From positions 62,001 to 126,000 of the forward strand of contig NZ_JASJNC010000003.1 in the NCBI RefSeq assembly GCF_030065545.1: a stretch of DNA of 64,000 nucleotides. Reading direction: 5' to 3'. The position numbers were made by a program, and so were the translations under genes. This document shows positions 24,672-34,457 of this stretch, piece after piece. The notes below the pieces were generated by a model. That model made no database searches, had not been told where the DNA came from, and saw only the letters and a list, made by a program, of their open reading frames with translations. The stretch is from Marinicella marina (lineage in GTDB: Bacteria; Pseudomonadota; Gammaproteobacteria; Xanthomonadales; Marinicellaceae). Positions within the stretch are counted from its first letter, which is position 1. Each line of letters begins with the position of its first letter.

Positions 24672-24824
24672 AAAAACATCTCAGAATTGTGCAAGAAAGC
24701 CTGCATGTTATCATATAATTATCATTATTCTGAGTTGTTACATATCGTATCCATATGATTCCCATTACTGCAGTGAATCAATTGATGTAAAAACTTTTAA
24801 AATACCACCATAAGGCACCAAGGC

Positions 24825-25673
24825 ATGAAACTTTATTCAATCGAAGGCAATCGACAGAAACTTGATGCGGGGGCGATGTTTGGCAATGTGCCCAAAGCGC
24901 TTTGGTCCCGTTGGGTTGAAGTGGATGAACTCAATCGCATGGAACTGGCCTGCAGGGCTTTACTGGTTGAGGACTTAAACGGTAAAAATGTGCTGTTTGA
25001 AACCGGTATTGGCAATTTTTTTGAACCCAAACTAAAACAACGATTTGGTGTGTACGAAAACAATCATGTCCTGATTGATTCTTTGGCAGAAATTGGTTTC
25101 AAACCTGAAGACATTGATGTGGTTGTTTTGAGTCACTTACATTTTGATCATGCTGGCGGCATGTTAACTGCTTGGGATGAAAATAAACAACCTGAGCTGG
25201 TCTTTAAAAACGCTGAATACCTCATCGGCTCTGATCATTGGCAACGAGCCATTAATCCACATCCCAGAGATCGTGCTTCATTTATTCCAATTTTGCATGA
25301 TTTACTGCAACTATCTGGTCGATTGAGACTGGTCAGTGGCACAACCCATGAAACATTGGGCCCTGATGTCATTTTCAGTTACACCAATGGACACACTCCA
25401 GGACTGATGCATGCGCAAGTGGGTGATTTGATTTTTGCCACTGATTTGATTCCTGGCTCAGCTTGGGTGCACATCCCAATATCTATGGGTTATGATAGAT
25501 TCCCAGAATTACTGATTGATGAAAAAACATCATTCTTAAATAATGTGGTTAAGCATAATTGGCGCCTGTTTTTCACCCATGACCCTGATTTTTCAGTGGC
25601 CAACGTGATTGAAAATACTGGTCGCTATGAGGTATCAAGCCCCATCAAACAATTACAAGAGGAGATTTTATAA
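24825..25673 (+). CDS. MBL-fold metallo-hydrolase (lactonase-like)
   Basis: 282 residues, no signal peptide, so cytoplasmic. The di-zinc motif is LSHLHFDHAGG (near residue 105), with further ligands in GSDHWQR, GHTPGLMHAQ, FATDLIP and FFTHDPDF. This arrangement is that of the AHL-lactonase-like and related hydrolases of the metallo-beta-lactamase superfamily; the actual substrate is not predictable. First gene of a coupled trio (TAATG with the MAPEG gene). Confidence 0.85.
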   Translation: MKLYSIEGNRQKLDAGAMFGNVPKALWSRWVEVDELNRMELACRALLVEDLNGKNVLFETGIGNFFEPKLKQRFGVYENNHVLIDSLAEIGFKPEDIDVVVLSHLHFDHAGGMLTAWDENKQPELVFKNAEYLIGSDHWQRAINPHPRDRASFIPILHDLLQLSGRLRLVSGTTHETLGPDVIFSYTNGHTPGLMHAQVGDLIFATDLIPGSAWVHIPISMGYDRFPELLIDEKTSFLNNVVKHNWRLFFTHDPDFSVANVIENTGRYEVSSPIKQLQEEIL

Positions 25674-26068
25674 TGTTACCCATCACAGGTTTATATGCAG
25701 GCATCTTAGGCATCATCATTTTATGGCTATGCCTTAATGTGGTTAAATTCAGACGTGGCCAAAGGGTTGAAATAGGCGACGGTGGCGATGCCCTTGGTAT
25801 CAGACACATACGCGCCCAACAAAACGCCGTCGAGTATATACCCATCGCGCTGATTTTATTCGCTTTGGCTGAAATCAATGGTGGCAATCCCATCATGATG
25901 CACATCGTCGGTGTGGTGCTGGTTTTTGCACGATTGATTCACCCACTGGGTTTGGTTAAAAGCAAAGGGGCAAATTTTGGACGATTTTGGGGCACTCTAT
26001 TGACTTGGGTGGCGCTCATCTTCTTGGCTGGTTATAACATAGGCCAATACATTGGGAACCTGCTTTGA
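25673..26068 (+). CDS. MAPEG-family membrane protein
   Basis: 131 residues, four hydrophobic helices (about 5-22, 58-75, 80-98, 108-126). The MAPEG signature is clear: RHIRAQQNAVEYIPIALIL and HIVGVVLVFARLIHPLG. Eukaryotic members are glutathione transferases or leukotriene enzymes; bacterial short members are mostly uncharacterised. The ATG overlaps the MBL stop and its own stop overlaps the next start. Confidence 0.9.
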   Translation: MLPITGLYAGILGIIILWLCLNVVKFRRGQRVEIGDGGDALGIRHIRAQQNAVEYIPIALILFALAEINGGNPIMMHIVGVVLVFARLIHPLGLVKSKGANFGRFWGTLLTWVALIFLAGYNIGQYIGNLL

Positions 26069-27069
26069 ATGAACTGATTCAATTACTGCCTAAAGCCGAA
26101 TTGCATATGCACATAGAAGGCAGTTTAGAGCCTGAACTGATGTTTAAACTGGCCGAACGCAATGGCATAGAGTTGCCATATGATTCAGTCGATGAATTAA
26201 AGGCCAAATACAACTTTAATAATTTACAAGAATTCCTCGATATTTATTATCAAGGATGTGCCGTGCTGCAAACAGAACAAGACTTTTATGATCTGGCTTG
26301 GGCTTATTTAGAAAAAGCCAAAGACGATCATGTGGTTCATACAGAAATCTTTTATGACCCGCAATCACACACAAATCGTGGCATTCCATTTGAAACAGCC
26401 ATCAATGGCCTGTATCGTGCCTTCGATGATGCACAAAATCAACTCGGCATCAGCTTTCACATCATTGCTTGTTTTCTGCGTCATTTACCAGAACAAGATG
26501 CTTTAGACTTATACCCTAAGATATTTGAAAATCGAGATAAAATCTTAGGCATTGGCTTGGATTCTTCGGAGATGGGGCATCCACCTGAAAAATACCAAAA
26601 GGTATTTGCTCAAGCCAAAAAAGATGGTTTCAAAGTGGTTGCTCACGCCGGTGAAGAAGGTCCAGCAGCGTATGTTCGCGAAGCGATTGATATATTACAG
26701 GTAGACCGGATTGACCATGGTAACCGTTGTTTGGATGACGACATACTGACCGCACAAATTGCCAAAGCGGGGTTGGCATTGACTGTTTGCCCGTTATCGA
26801 ATTTAAAACTACAAGTGGTTAAAGACTTAAAAGACCATCCCATTAAAACCATGTTAAACAAAGGTTTGATGGCCACCATCAATTCTGATGACCCGGCTTA
26901 TTTTGGTGGGTATATCAATGACAATTTTTACCAATTGGCCGAGGCTGTCTCGTTATCTGATGATCAAATCTTTACCTTGGTTGAAAATTCTTTCAAAGCC
27001 AGCTTTCTGCCCGAGAGTATCAAAGAGATTCATCTTAAGGCGCTGAATTCATTTGGATCACATGAATAA
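26065..27069 (+). CDS. Adenine deaminase (adenosine deaminase-type)
   Basis: Converts adenine to hypoxanthine for purine salvage. 334 residues, TIM-barrel. Metal and catalytic motifs: LPKAELHMHIEGSLEP, AHAGEEGP, RIDHGNRC, and NSDDPAYFGG. GLDSSEMGHPPEKY and the EIFYDPQSHTNRG segment match the AAH1-type adenine deaminase branch rather than classical adenosine deaminase. The start is TTG at 26065, overlapping the preceding TGA; there is no nearby ATG that keeps the conserved LPKAELH. Confidence 0.9.
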   Translation: MNELIQLLPKAELHMHIEGSLEPELMFKLAERNGIELPYDSVDELKAKYNFNNLQEFLDIYYQGCAVLQTEQDFYDLAWAYLEKAKDDHVVHTEIFYDPQSHTNRGIPFETAINGLYRAFDDAQNQLGISFHIIACFLRHLPEQDALDLYPKIFENRDKILGIGLDSSEMGHPPEKYQKVFAQAKKDGFKVVAHAGEEGPAAYVREAIDILQVDRIDHGNRCLDDDILTAQIAKAGLALTVCPLSNLKLQVVKDLKDHPIKTMLNKGLMATINSDDPAYFGGYINDNFYQLAEAVSLSDDQIFTLVENSFKASFLPESIKEIHLKALNSFGSHE

Positions 27070-27070
27070 G

Positions 27071-29239
27071 CTAAAGCATAGCTAGCAATGAAGCCTGTTG
27101 ATCTGACAATATATTTTTGTAGGCCGTATCTAGTGCTACGGCCTCTGGAATTGTATTAAATGGTTCAAACATGGGGATGTGATCTCCCTGCCAAAACCCT
27201 TGAAACTCACCATTTTCAAATTGTTTTTGAAAAATCTCACCAGCAAGCATGTATTCTCCTTCAACCATCGCAATAAATGCCTTTTTAGTTTCATTGTTAT
27301 GATCTGGGTACTCTGCCAGAAATTGTTTTAATTGTGTCAAGACTCGATTGGCCTTGTCATCTTCACCGACCTGTTTCCACATCCAAATCAAATTAATGGT
27401 TGAATCGAAATTATAATGAGTGACTTCATAAAGCGCATCATTCTTACCAGGGTATAATTGCAATATAGCAGCAATGGCTTCGGTGTAATTTTTCAACAGC
27501 ATTTGATTAAAAGCCCAATTTCCTTTCAATGCCAAATTTTCTGGGTCATTTTGCATTTTAAGCGCATATCGGTCTGCGGCACGCTGATAATCAGATTGAT
27601 ACATATCTATATTGGCCTGAGTGAATACAAGGCCTTGGAAATCAGGAGCGCTGCTTGCGATGATTTCGACTTGCTCTTTGGCTTGTTCAATCAGGCCAAT
27701 ATCAATGTAATAATTAGCTAAATGTAATCTTCTGCCCCAATTACCAGGGTCAAGTTCAACAGCTTTGTGCTGCCAGACTATGGCCAAATCAAGCCTGCCT
27801 TGTTGGGCATAAACAACTGCTTTACCGCTTGGCCCACCAGAAAAATTAGGGTCAAATTCAATGATGCGATCAAATTGTTGCATTGCTTGTTCTTTTTCGC
27901 CGGCTTCCAATAGTTTAAAACCGATGTTAGACTGAATCACTGGAGACAGTGGATCTGACTCAGCTGCTTTTCGATACAACATCAGTGATTTATTCTCATC
28001 TCCCATGGAGTCAGCCAACAAACCATACCAATGATAAGCGGTAGCGTATCCTGGGTTTATGTTGATGGCTCGCTCAAAAAGGTTCATGGCAGCCTCAAAT
28101 TGTTTTTTTTCACGCAAATAGTTGGCCTTAGAGGTAACTGCTTCGGCAGATGATGGATCCAATGACAAAGCCAATTCCAATTTAGGTTCTCCATTGGCAA
28201 ACATGTCTTCACGACTCACTCCAGCGTATTCATTTAACAAGCTCCACACATCAGCTTGGCCTACATAAGCCAAAGCGTATTGAGGGTCTAGTTCAGTGGC
28301 TCTTTCAAACAGACTCAATGCTTCACGCAATGACTCACTGCTCCGTTCCAACATGCGTTGACGTCCTGCAAGATATGCATTGTAAGCATCGATATTGGTG
28401 GTTTGTTGTTTCCGCAATGAGATTACTTCTGCGTCTGTCAGTTCAGCTTCAAGCGCGAATACGATACTTTCAGAAATCTCACTTTGAATTTGAAATATAT
28501 TGCTGGCAGTTAATTCACGGTTGTAAGTTTCAGACCAAACTGGCTCATCAGTAGCCGCATTAATCAACTGCACATTGAACCTGATTGATTGGCCGGCACG
28601 TTGTACCCCACCTTCCAGGATGTGCCCTACGCCCAACTCTTGGGACACCTCTTTAATGCTTTTGGGGTTATCTTTGTACTTTAAGACTGAAGTTCTGGAA
28701 ATGACTTTCAAGTCAGATATTTTTGACAAATGGGTAATTAAGTCATCGTGCAAGCCAACAGTGAACGGTTCGTTGTCTGCCGATTGGGCGATGTTGGTAA
28801 AAGGCAAAACGGCAATTGATTGGTCATCAATTGCTGGCAATGACTGTGTTACCTCACCAGCCAATGATTGGCTTGTTATATCAATTGATTCATCTTCGTC
28901 GCGCCAGTGTTGCCACAAACTCATCAAGCCAACCAACACCAGCACAAACATTGTGACGTAATCAAGTTTTTTGGCTTTTTGTCGGTCTTGAAATTCATTG
29001 GACTCAACATCTCTGTCGCGCTTGATACCATCCGGTGTCATTTCAAACGCCCAAGCAAATAACACGGTTGGTATTAACCCTAACAACACAAATGCCATTA
29101 ACATGCGATTGGCACTGGCATCGACTTCTAATGCCTCGAAAACCACATCCCCGACCTGTAACAACAACCAAGCTATGACCACGTAGGCAGCCGTCACTCG
29201 AAAGACATTGCGGCGCTTCAATTCTGCAAATAAACTCAT
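27071..29239 (-). CDS. Membrane-anchored FlgO-like/TPR protein
   Basis: 722 residues. Two membrane helices at the start (about 13-31, 44-64) surround the pattern AYVVIAWLLLQVGDVV; then AWAFEMTPDGIKRD, a third hydrophobic segment near residue 94-106, a TolB/FlgO-like domain beginning SIAVLPFTN (about 142-270, with DGLHDDL-like VGLHDDLITHL, VISRTSVLKY, ILEGGVQRAG) and then a long run of TPR repeats. This design is common in gammaproteobacteria, often annotated as adenylate-cyclase-like, but no cyclase or kinase domain is present. Its paralogue is the next gene. Function unknown. Confidence 0.85.
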   Translation of the reverse strand: MSLFAELKRRNVFRVTAAYVVIAWLLLQVGDVVFEALEVDASANRMLMAFVLLGLIPTVLFAWAFEMTPDGIKRDRDVESNEFQDRQKAKKLDYVTMFVLVLVGLMSLWQHWRDEDESIDITSQSLAGEVTQSLPAIDDQSIAVLPFTNIAQSADNEPFTVGLHDDLITHLSKISDLKVISRTSVLKYKDNPKSIKEVSQELGVGHILEGGVQRAGQSIRFNVQLINAATDEPVWSETYNRELTASNIFQIQSEISESIVFALEAELTDAEVISLRKQQTTNIDAYNAYLAGRQRMLERSSESLREALSLFERATELDPQYALAYVGQADVWSLLNEYAGVSREDMFANGEPKLELALSLDPSSAEAVTSKANYLREKKQFEAAMNLFERAININPGYATAYHWYGLLADSMGDENKSLMLYRKAAESDPLSPVIQSNIGFKLLEAGEKEQAMQQFDRIIEFDPNFSGGPSGKAVVYAQQGRLDLAIVWQHKAVELDPGNWGRRLHLANYYIDIGLIEQAKEQVEIIASSAPDFQGLVFTQANIDMYQSDYQRAADRYALKMQNDPENLALKGNWAFNQMLLKNYTEAIAAILQLYPGKNDALYEVTHYNFDSTINLIWMWKQVGEDDKANRVLTQLKQFLAEYPDHNNETKKAFIAMVEGEYMLAGEIFQKQFENGEFQGFWQGDHIPMFEPFNTIPEAVALDTAYKNILSDQQASLLAML

Positions 29240-29294
29240 GGGATTATTGTATGCGCAACATTAACGATTAATCAATCACCCGTGCTGACATACT

Positions 29295-31397
29295 TCAGGC
29301 TTCATTCAGTTTTGATGGACGTTCACGGTGGGATTCTATCAAGGCCTGAAAATCAGTGTCATCCCTGATGAAGTCCCAATGAGGATCAAGCTTCAAATAC
29401 CAATATTTAAATCCGCTCGGCGTATTGAGCATGCGCTCTATTTCGCTCAACGCCCGAGCTCGATCGCCAACCAAAGCCAACACATACACCGCAGTTGAAT
29501 GGATCAGTGGCCCATCAATTGGATCCTTTTCAAGTGTCAGCGTACGCATCGCTGCCTCTGCCAGTGCAATGGCTTCTTGATGCTGACCTAAAAACGCTTT
29601 GACCAGGCCCAATTGGCTTTGATTCAATGCCAAATTAAATGCATCTTGTGAAACATCCAGCGGTTCTAATGCCTGCAACGCCAGATTAAATTCATGCATG
29701 GCTTGTACCTCTTGGTCCAAAAATTGATGCATCTGTCCTCTTTCTATGTGCAGCATTCCAGGATACATGGCATAGAACTCCACCACTTCGGGTTGGTGTA
29801 ATGTGGCTATCACAGCTTTATAATCTCGCTCTAAATAAGCCAAATTTATGGTACTGGCCACATAAGCATCGCCGGTATTGGGATGGATGGTTTGATAAAC
29901 CCGGCGGGCTTGTTGTAAATCACCTGACTGTGCAATGGGTAACTCTACGGCCAGTGCCCCCAAGTCACTGCTTGTTGGAAACCGGTTTAATGCGTCATCC
30001 ATTAATTCACTGGCTTTTTCGTAATCACCAACAATGAACAAAGTCTCGATGGCGTGGTAGATGTTGTTTTGATCCCCAGGATTCAACTCATCAGCAAGCA
30101 GTAAATTATCAATGGCTTTTTGCCATTGACCCAAACGCCGTTGGGTGAGAGCCAGTGACTGTAAAATTTCTGCATCGTTGGGGCGTTTCTGATGAGCCAT
30201 AAAGAGATAATCAAGGGCTTTTTTGTAATCTAAGAATATGCGATAAAAATATTCTCCCTGGGCTGCCAGTACGGCTGGGTTGGTCGGATCAAGGGCTATG
30301 GCTTTATCCAATTCTTGTTTGGCTTGTGCCACCCTGGCTTCACTGACGTCATCACCAATCCAATAAATAGAACTGTGCGCATTGACCACCAAAAGTTGTG
30401 CCATCAAAAATTGTGGATCTGCCTGTACCGCCGACTGAGCTTGTTCCAAGGCCATACGATATTTTTTCGCATTGTAGCCACTGTCATACATGATGGCACG
30501 TGCTTTGGCATACGCCTCCCACGCTGCCAAGCTGTTGGTCGCTTGATTATCCAGGATGCGTTCATCTTGTGGCGACAACTGACCTTTGATTGCTTTAACA
30601 ATTTGTTTGGTGATGGCAGATTGAATGTTGAATATGTGATCGACACTCATCTCTAAATCATATGTTTTGGCCCAAAGGTGTGCATCGGTCTTCACATCAA
30701 TCAACTGGGCATTGACCCTGATTCTGTTGCCAGCCCTCTGGATACCACCCTCGAGTATCACCGCGGCACCTAATTCTGCAGCAATCACAGGCAAAGGCTT
30801 ATCAGAATCACGGTATGACATCACCGAGGTTCTGGAAATCACCTTTAAGCCAACAATTTGAGTTAACTGGGTCAAAATATCATCGTGCATGCCATCGGTA
30901 AAAAACAAATCATCGGGGTTATTACTGCGATTGACAAATGGCAGCACTGCAATGGTGTTCAGTAACTCTTGTGACAATGCAGCATCAATGCTGCCGATAC
31001 CACTTGAATTAACTGGTATAACAGCCGAACGTTGGGGGTTGAGCTGAAGCTCTGATGTTTGAAATGGCCGCCAAATCATCAATACCACTAACATCAAAAC
31101 AGCAAACAACGTCAACAAATCCAATCGTTTGGCCGTAACATCTGTGATGGATTGCTCTTTATCAATTTCTGATTCTTTGCGGATGCCATCTGGGGTGATT
31201 TCATAGGCCCAAGAAAAAACCAAAACCATTGGAAAGGTAATGATGAGAATACTCACCACCATGGCATCAAACCAGTCAGGTAAGTTCAGCGCATCCTCTA
31301 AAGTAGCAGCCACTTGGATCAATAACCATGCAACCACCAAGAAAGCCAGCGCCACCCTGAACACATTGCGCCGTTTTAATTCATTAATGAAATTCAT
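29295..31397 (-). CDS. Membrane-anchored FlgO-like/TPR protein (paralogue)
   Basis: 700 residues with the same layout as the 27071-29239 protein: ELKRRNVFRVALAF at the start, membrane helices, SWAYEITPDGIRKE, a third helix near residue 95-110, TIAVLPFVNRS (FlgO-like), DGMHDDILTQL, VISRTSVMSY, ILEGGIQRAGNRIRVNAQLID, then TPRs. The two probably arose by tandem duplication, though they have diverged strongly in the TPR part. Its start overlaps the upstream gene by four bases, so it is coupled to the DUF6090-like protein. Confidence 0.85.
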   Translation of the reverse strand: MNFINELKRRNVFRVALAFLVVAWLLIQVAATLEDALNLPDWFDAMVVSILIITFPMVLVFSWAYEITPDGIRKESEIDKEQSITDVTAKRLDLLTLFAVLMLVVLMIWRPFQTSELQLNPQRSAVIPVNSSGIGSIDAALSQELLNTIAVLPFVNRSNNPDDLFFTDGMHDDILTQLTQIVGLKVISRTSVMSYRDSDKPLPVIAAELGAAVILEGGIQRAGNRIRVNAQLIDVKTDAHLWAKTYDLEMSVDHIFNIQSAITKQIVKAIKGQLSPQDERILDNQATNSLAAWEAYAKARAIMYDSGYNAKKYRMALEQAQSAVQADPQFLMAQLLVVNAHSSIYWIGDDVSEARVAQAKQELDKAIALDPTNPAVLAAQGEYFYRIFLDYKKALDYLFMAHQKRPNDAEILQSLALTQRRLGQWQKAIDNLLLADELNPGDQNNIYHAIETLFIVGDYEKASELMDDALNRFPTSSDLGALAVELPIAQSGDLQQARRVYQTIHPNTGDAYVASTINLAYLERDYKAVIATLHQPEVVEFYAMYPGMLHIERGQMHQFLDQEVQAMHEFNLALQALEPLDVSQDAFNLALNQSQLGLVKAFLGQHQEAIALAEAAMRTLTLEKDPIDGPLIHSTAVYVLALVGDRARALSEIERMLNTPSGFKYWYLKLDPHWDFIRDDTDFQALIESHRERPSKLNEA

Positions 31398-32167
31398 GGT
31401 AGATACCTCTCCGTCAGTTTCATGAGTTTCTCACTCTCTTTAATGAAATTTTCAAAGTTAAAAACTTTGGTGTCATTGACCGCAATCTGGAACTGTAGAT
31501 TAAACAGCATATCTGGCAATGAACGAAGCAGTTCAGCGGTTTGCATTAGTTTTTCATCAGGATAATCGAGGTCACATGTGGCTGGCAATTTGGATGAAAA
31601 CGCATTGGCCACTGCATAGACTTCATCGCCACATTGATTTTTGATCGCATCTTGAATGGCCACAGGAATATGACCTCGAGCAAACTCACGATACGGTGCC
31701 ACTTTGGTAACTTGGTCAATTTTAGAAAAGTCTACGGCATAATAGCCAAATATTTGGGCCTTCAATGCTTCATCTTGGATGAGGTTGATTTGACCTGTAC
31801 TGAGCATTTCATTATAGGTGGCTCGATTACTCCAAGCACTGTTCACCTGAGTGGCTTGATAAGCACCAATAACGAATTGTTCATCACTGACATCACCCAC
31901 TTGATTCAAGGCATCAACCGCAGTCAAGGCATAATTACGCACCACAGCCTGATATTGCAGTTCAGCTTGTATTGACAGAATGTCATTGGTTAAATCATGA
32001 TGAATTCGTTTCAACAGGATTTTGGCTTGTCTTTCGCCAGCCAATTGATCATTCCAATTGGCCACTTGGATGCCAATAAAAACACCTATGATCACAATCA
32101 CTAAGTCAATAAAAACTGCGAACCAGTTTTGAGTTTTGACGTGTTTGCTGATGCTGCGCAGAATCAC
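31394..32167 (-). CDS. DUF6090-like membrane protein
   Basis: 257 residues: one N-terminal membrane helix (VFIDLVIVIIGVFIGIQVANW), then a helical soluble part with charged and hydrophobic heptads, likely periplasmic or cytoplasmic coiled-coil. This N-terminal pattern with NWND directly after the helix matches DUF6090. It is the first gene of a three-gene set with the two FlgO-TPR proteins. Function unknown. Confidence 0.75.
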   Translation of the reverse strand: MILRSISKHVKTQNWFAVFIDLVIVIIGVFIGIQVANWNDQLAGERQAKILLKRIHHDLTNDILSIQAELQYQAVVRNYALTAVDALNQVGDVSDEQFVIGAYQATQVNSAWSNRATYNEMLSTGQINLIQDEALKAQIFGYYAVDFSKIDQVTKVAPYREFARGHIPVAIQDAIKNQCGDEVYAVANAFSSKLPATCDLDYPDEKLMQTAELLRSLPDMLFNLQFQIAVNDTKVFNFENFIKESEKLMKLTERYLP

Positions 32168-32307
32168 TGTCTATATTGTATTTGTTGAAAATGCTGCAAA
32201 AAAATATTCCCCTCTCTGATTGCACATTTATCATAGATTAAAACCAGACTTCATTCAATCAGTAAACTTATGTCTACCTGGTCTGAATAATTAATTGAGC
32301 AAAATGG

Positions 32308-32345
32308 CGTCATTGCTACAGGCATTTCACTGCTTCGCAATGACG
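32308..32345. repeat. REP-like inverted repeat
   Basis: CGTCATTGC (32308-32316) is inverted as GCAATGACG (32337-32345) with a 20-base loop. CGTCATTGC-type arms are typical of dispersed palindromic elements in many bacterial genomes. Lies between the DUF6090-like gene and glyS, and could fold in either transcript. Confidence 0.55.
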
Positions 32346-32373
32346 TTCATTTTTATGATTTATTGACTTATAT

Positions 32374-34455
32374 TCAGCTTTTAACTAGCTCTGACAAATC
32401 AGCCACACAGCCTGTTAAAGCAGCAACTTGTGTCAGCTGTGTCAAACGATTGATCTTGATTTGTTCATCATCGGCATTGACCATCACTTCCTCAAAGTAG
32501 TGATCCAATGGCGAGGCCAAGGCTGAAATTGACTCATAAGCCTGCTCATATTGGTGACCATCAATCAAATCCTTGATGCCATTATTAACCGCGTTTAAAC
32601 TCTGGAACAGTTCATTTTCTGCCGACACTTCAAACAAAGCAGGATTGACTTGGTTGGTATAGATATCGACCGGTAAATCCTTGTTGGATTTATTGATGAT
32701 GTTGGTTGATCTTTTGTTGGCCTCAATCAATGATTTGGCAAAGGGTTGTGCTTTGAACGCTACTGTGGCTTTCACTCGGGCATCAAAATCAACCAGATCC
32801 ACTGGGTTCATGGCACTGACAGCAGCAACCACATCATGTGAAATACCCGTGGATTGATACTGGTTTTTCAGGCGATCCAAGAAAAAGTTATCCACATCAA
32901 TTTTGATCTCGCTATCAACCACAAAACCCAGACCTGCAAAAGCTTGTTGTAACAAGTCTTGGTAGCCAATCGTAATTTTCTTGTCTTTCAATATATTGAT
33001 GATTGAGAGGGTTGCTCGACGCAGTGCAAATGGATCTTTCGAACCAGAGGGTTTTTTGCCGACGGCGAAAATACCACACAGGGTATCAACTTTATCAGCA
33101 ATGGCCACGGCTTGACCCAAAGCGGTAGCGGGTAAATCATCGCCGACGAACTTGGGTAAATATTGATCGCGAATGGCTTGAGCCACCTCATCTGATTCAC
33201 CCTGAGCAGTCGCGTAATACCCACCCATCAACCCTTGTAAGTCAGGAAACTCATCAACCATGTCACTCATCAAATCAGTCTTTAACAAGTCAGCTGCCCG
33301 ATCAGCATCTGCTAATTGATAACCCAACTGAGGCTGCATCCAATGCAATAATTTTTTTACCCTTTGGCATTTATCAGCCAAAGTTCCCAAAGTCTTCTCA
33401 AACACCATCTTCTCAAGCAAAGGAATGTTATCAGCCAAAGGTCTGGCTTGGTCCTTTTCCCAAAAGAACCTGGCGTCAGCCAAACGCGGTGTGATGACTT
33501 TTTCAAAGCCTTTTTTCACTGCCGCTGGGTTTTTTGAATCAATATTCGCCAGAGCCACAAAATACGGCATCAACTCACCATTTTTCGATTCGACTGAGAA
33601 ATACTTTTGGTGCTTTTCCATGGAGGAAATTAATGCCTCTTTGGGCACCGCCAAAAAGTCTTCATTGAACTCACCCAACATCGCGACAGGTTTTTCCACA
33701 ATACTGGATACCTCTGATAACAGGCTTTGGCTGATTTGTGCCACACCATTAACTCTTTCAGCCGCTGTTTGTACTTGTTGTTTGATCAATGCCTCACGCG
33801 CAACCTGATCAACCATGATGTGCGCATCCTGCAAGGCACTGACATAATCTCTGGCATGTGCAATGGTGATGAATTCGTTGTGGTGGAAGCGGTGACCCAA
33901 ACTTTGGTTGGTGGTTGTCAAGCCGAATAATTCCAATGGGATGACTTCGCTGTCTTTTAATAACACCATCCAATGAACTGGACGGATAAAACTGTAATCA
34001 TTACTGCCCCAACGCATGGGCTTTGGAATGGGTAATTGTTTGATGGACTGAGCAATCATTGCCGGCAACACCGTTTTAATGCTTGGTCCTTTTTCAAGTA
34101 CGGTGTAAGCCAAATACTCACCCTTATCAGTTGCGATACGAGTCAATTCACTGACCTCAACACCTACCGACCTGGCAAAACCCATGGCCGCTGGCTTGGC
34201 ATGACCTGCCTCATCAAAAGCAGCCGCCACAGCTGGGCCGCGTTTCTCAGTTTGTTTATCTGCCAATTGCTCAGTAATGTCATTGAGCTGAAAAGCCAAA
34301 CGCCGCGGTGAAGCAAACCACCTTGAATCGGCTGCGTATTCAAATCCTTCAGCCTGTAATTGTTTTGTTACACCTGTAAACAGCGCTTCGGCCAAGCCGT
34401 ACAGGGCTTTTGGAGGTAATTCTTCACAGCCCAACTCAAATAAAATATCAGCCAT
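32374..34455 (-). CDS. glyS: Glycyl-tRNA synthetase beta subunit
   Basis: 693 residues (E. coli 689). Beta subunit of the alpha2-beta2 enzyme that charges tRNA-Gly. Begins ADILFELGCEELPPKAL, has MRWGSNDYSFIRPVHW and the HD-domain-like region with FPDLQGLMGGYYA and DKVDTLCGIF, SKDPFALRRATLSI, and an anticodon-binding-like C-terminus with DHYFEEVMVNADD. Follows glyQ by two bases, as in most Gram-negatives. Confidence 0.97.
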   Translation of the reverse strand: MADILFELGCEELPPKALYGLAEALFTGVTKQLQAEGFEYAADSRWFASPRRLAFQLNDITEQLADKQTEKRGPAVAAAFDEAGHAKPAAMGFARSVGVEVSELTRIATDKGEYLAYTVLEKGPSIKTVLPAMIAQSIKQLPIPKPMRWGSNDYSFIRPVHWMVLLKDSEVIPLELFGLTTTNQSLGHRFHHNEFITIAHARDYVSALQDAHIMVDQVAREALIKQQVQTAAERVNGVAQISQSLLSEVSSIVEKPVAMLGEFNEDFLAVPKEALISSMEKHQKYFSVESKNGELMPYFVALANIDSKNPAAVKKGFEKVITPRLADARFFWEKDQARPLADNIPLLEKMVFEKTLGTLADKCQRVKKLLHWMQPQLGYQLADADRAADLLKTDLMSDMVDEFPDLQGLMGGYYATAQGESDEVAQAIRDQYLPKFVGDDLPATALGQAVAIADKVDTLCGIFAVGKKPSGSKDPFALRRATLSIINILKDKKITIGYQDLLQQAFAGLGFVVDSEIKIDVDNFFLDRLKNQYQSTGISHDVVAAVSAMNPVDLVDFDARVKATVAFKAQPFAKSLIEANKRSTNIINKSNKDLPVDIYTNQVNPALFEVSAENELFQSLNAVNNGIKDLIDGHQYEQAYESISALASPLDHYFEEVMVNADDEQIKINRLTQLTQVAALTGCVADLSELVKS

Positions 34456-34457
34456 GA

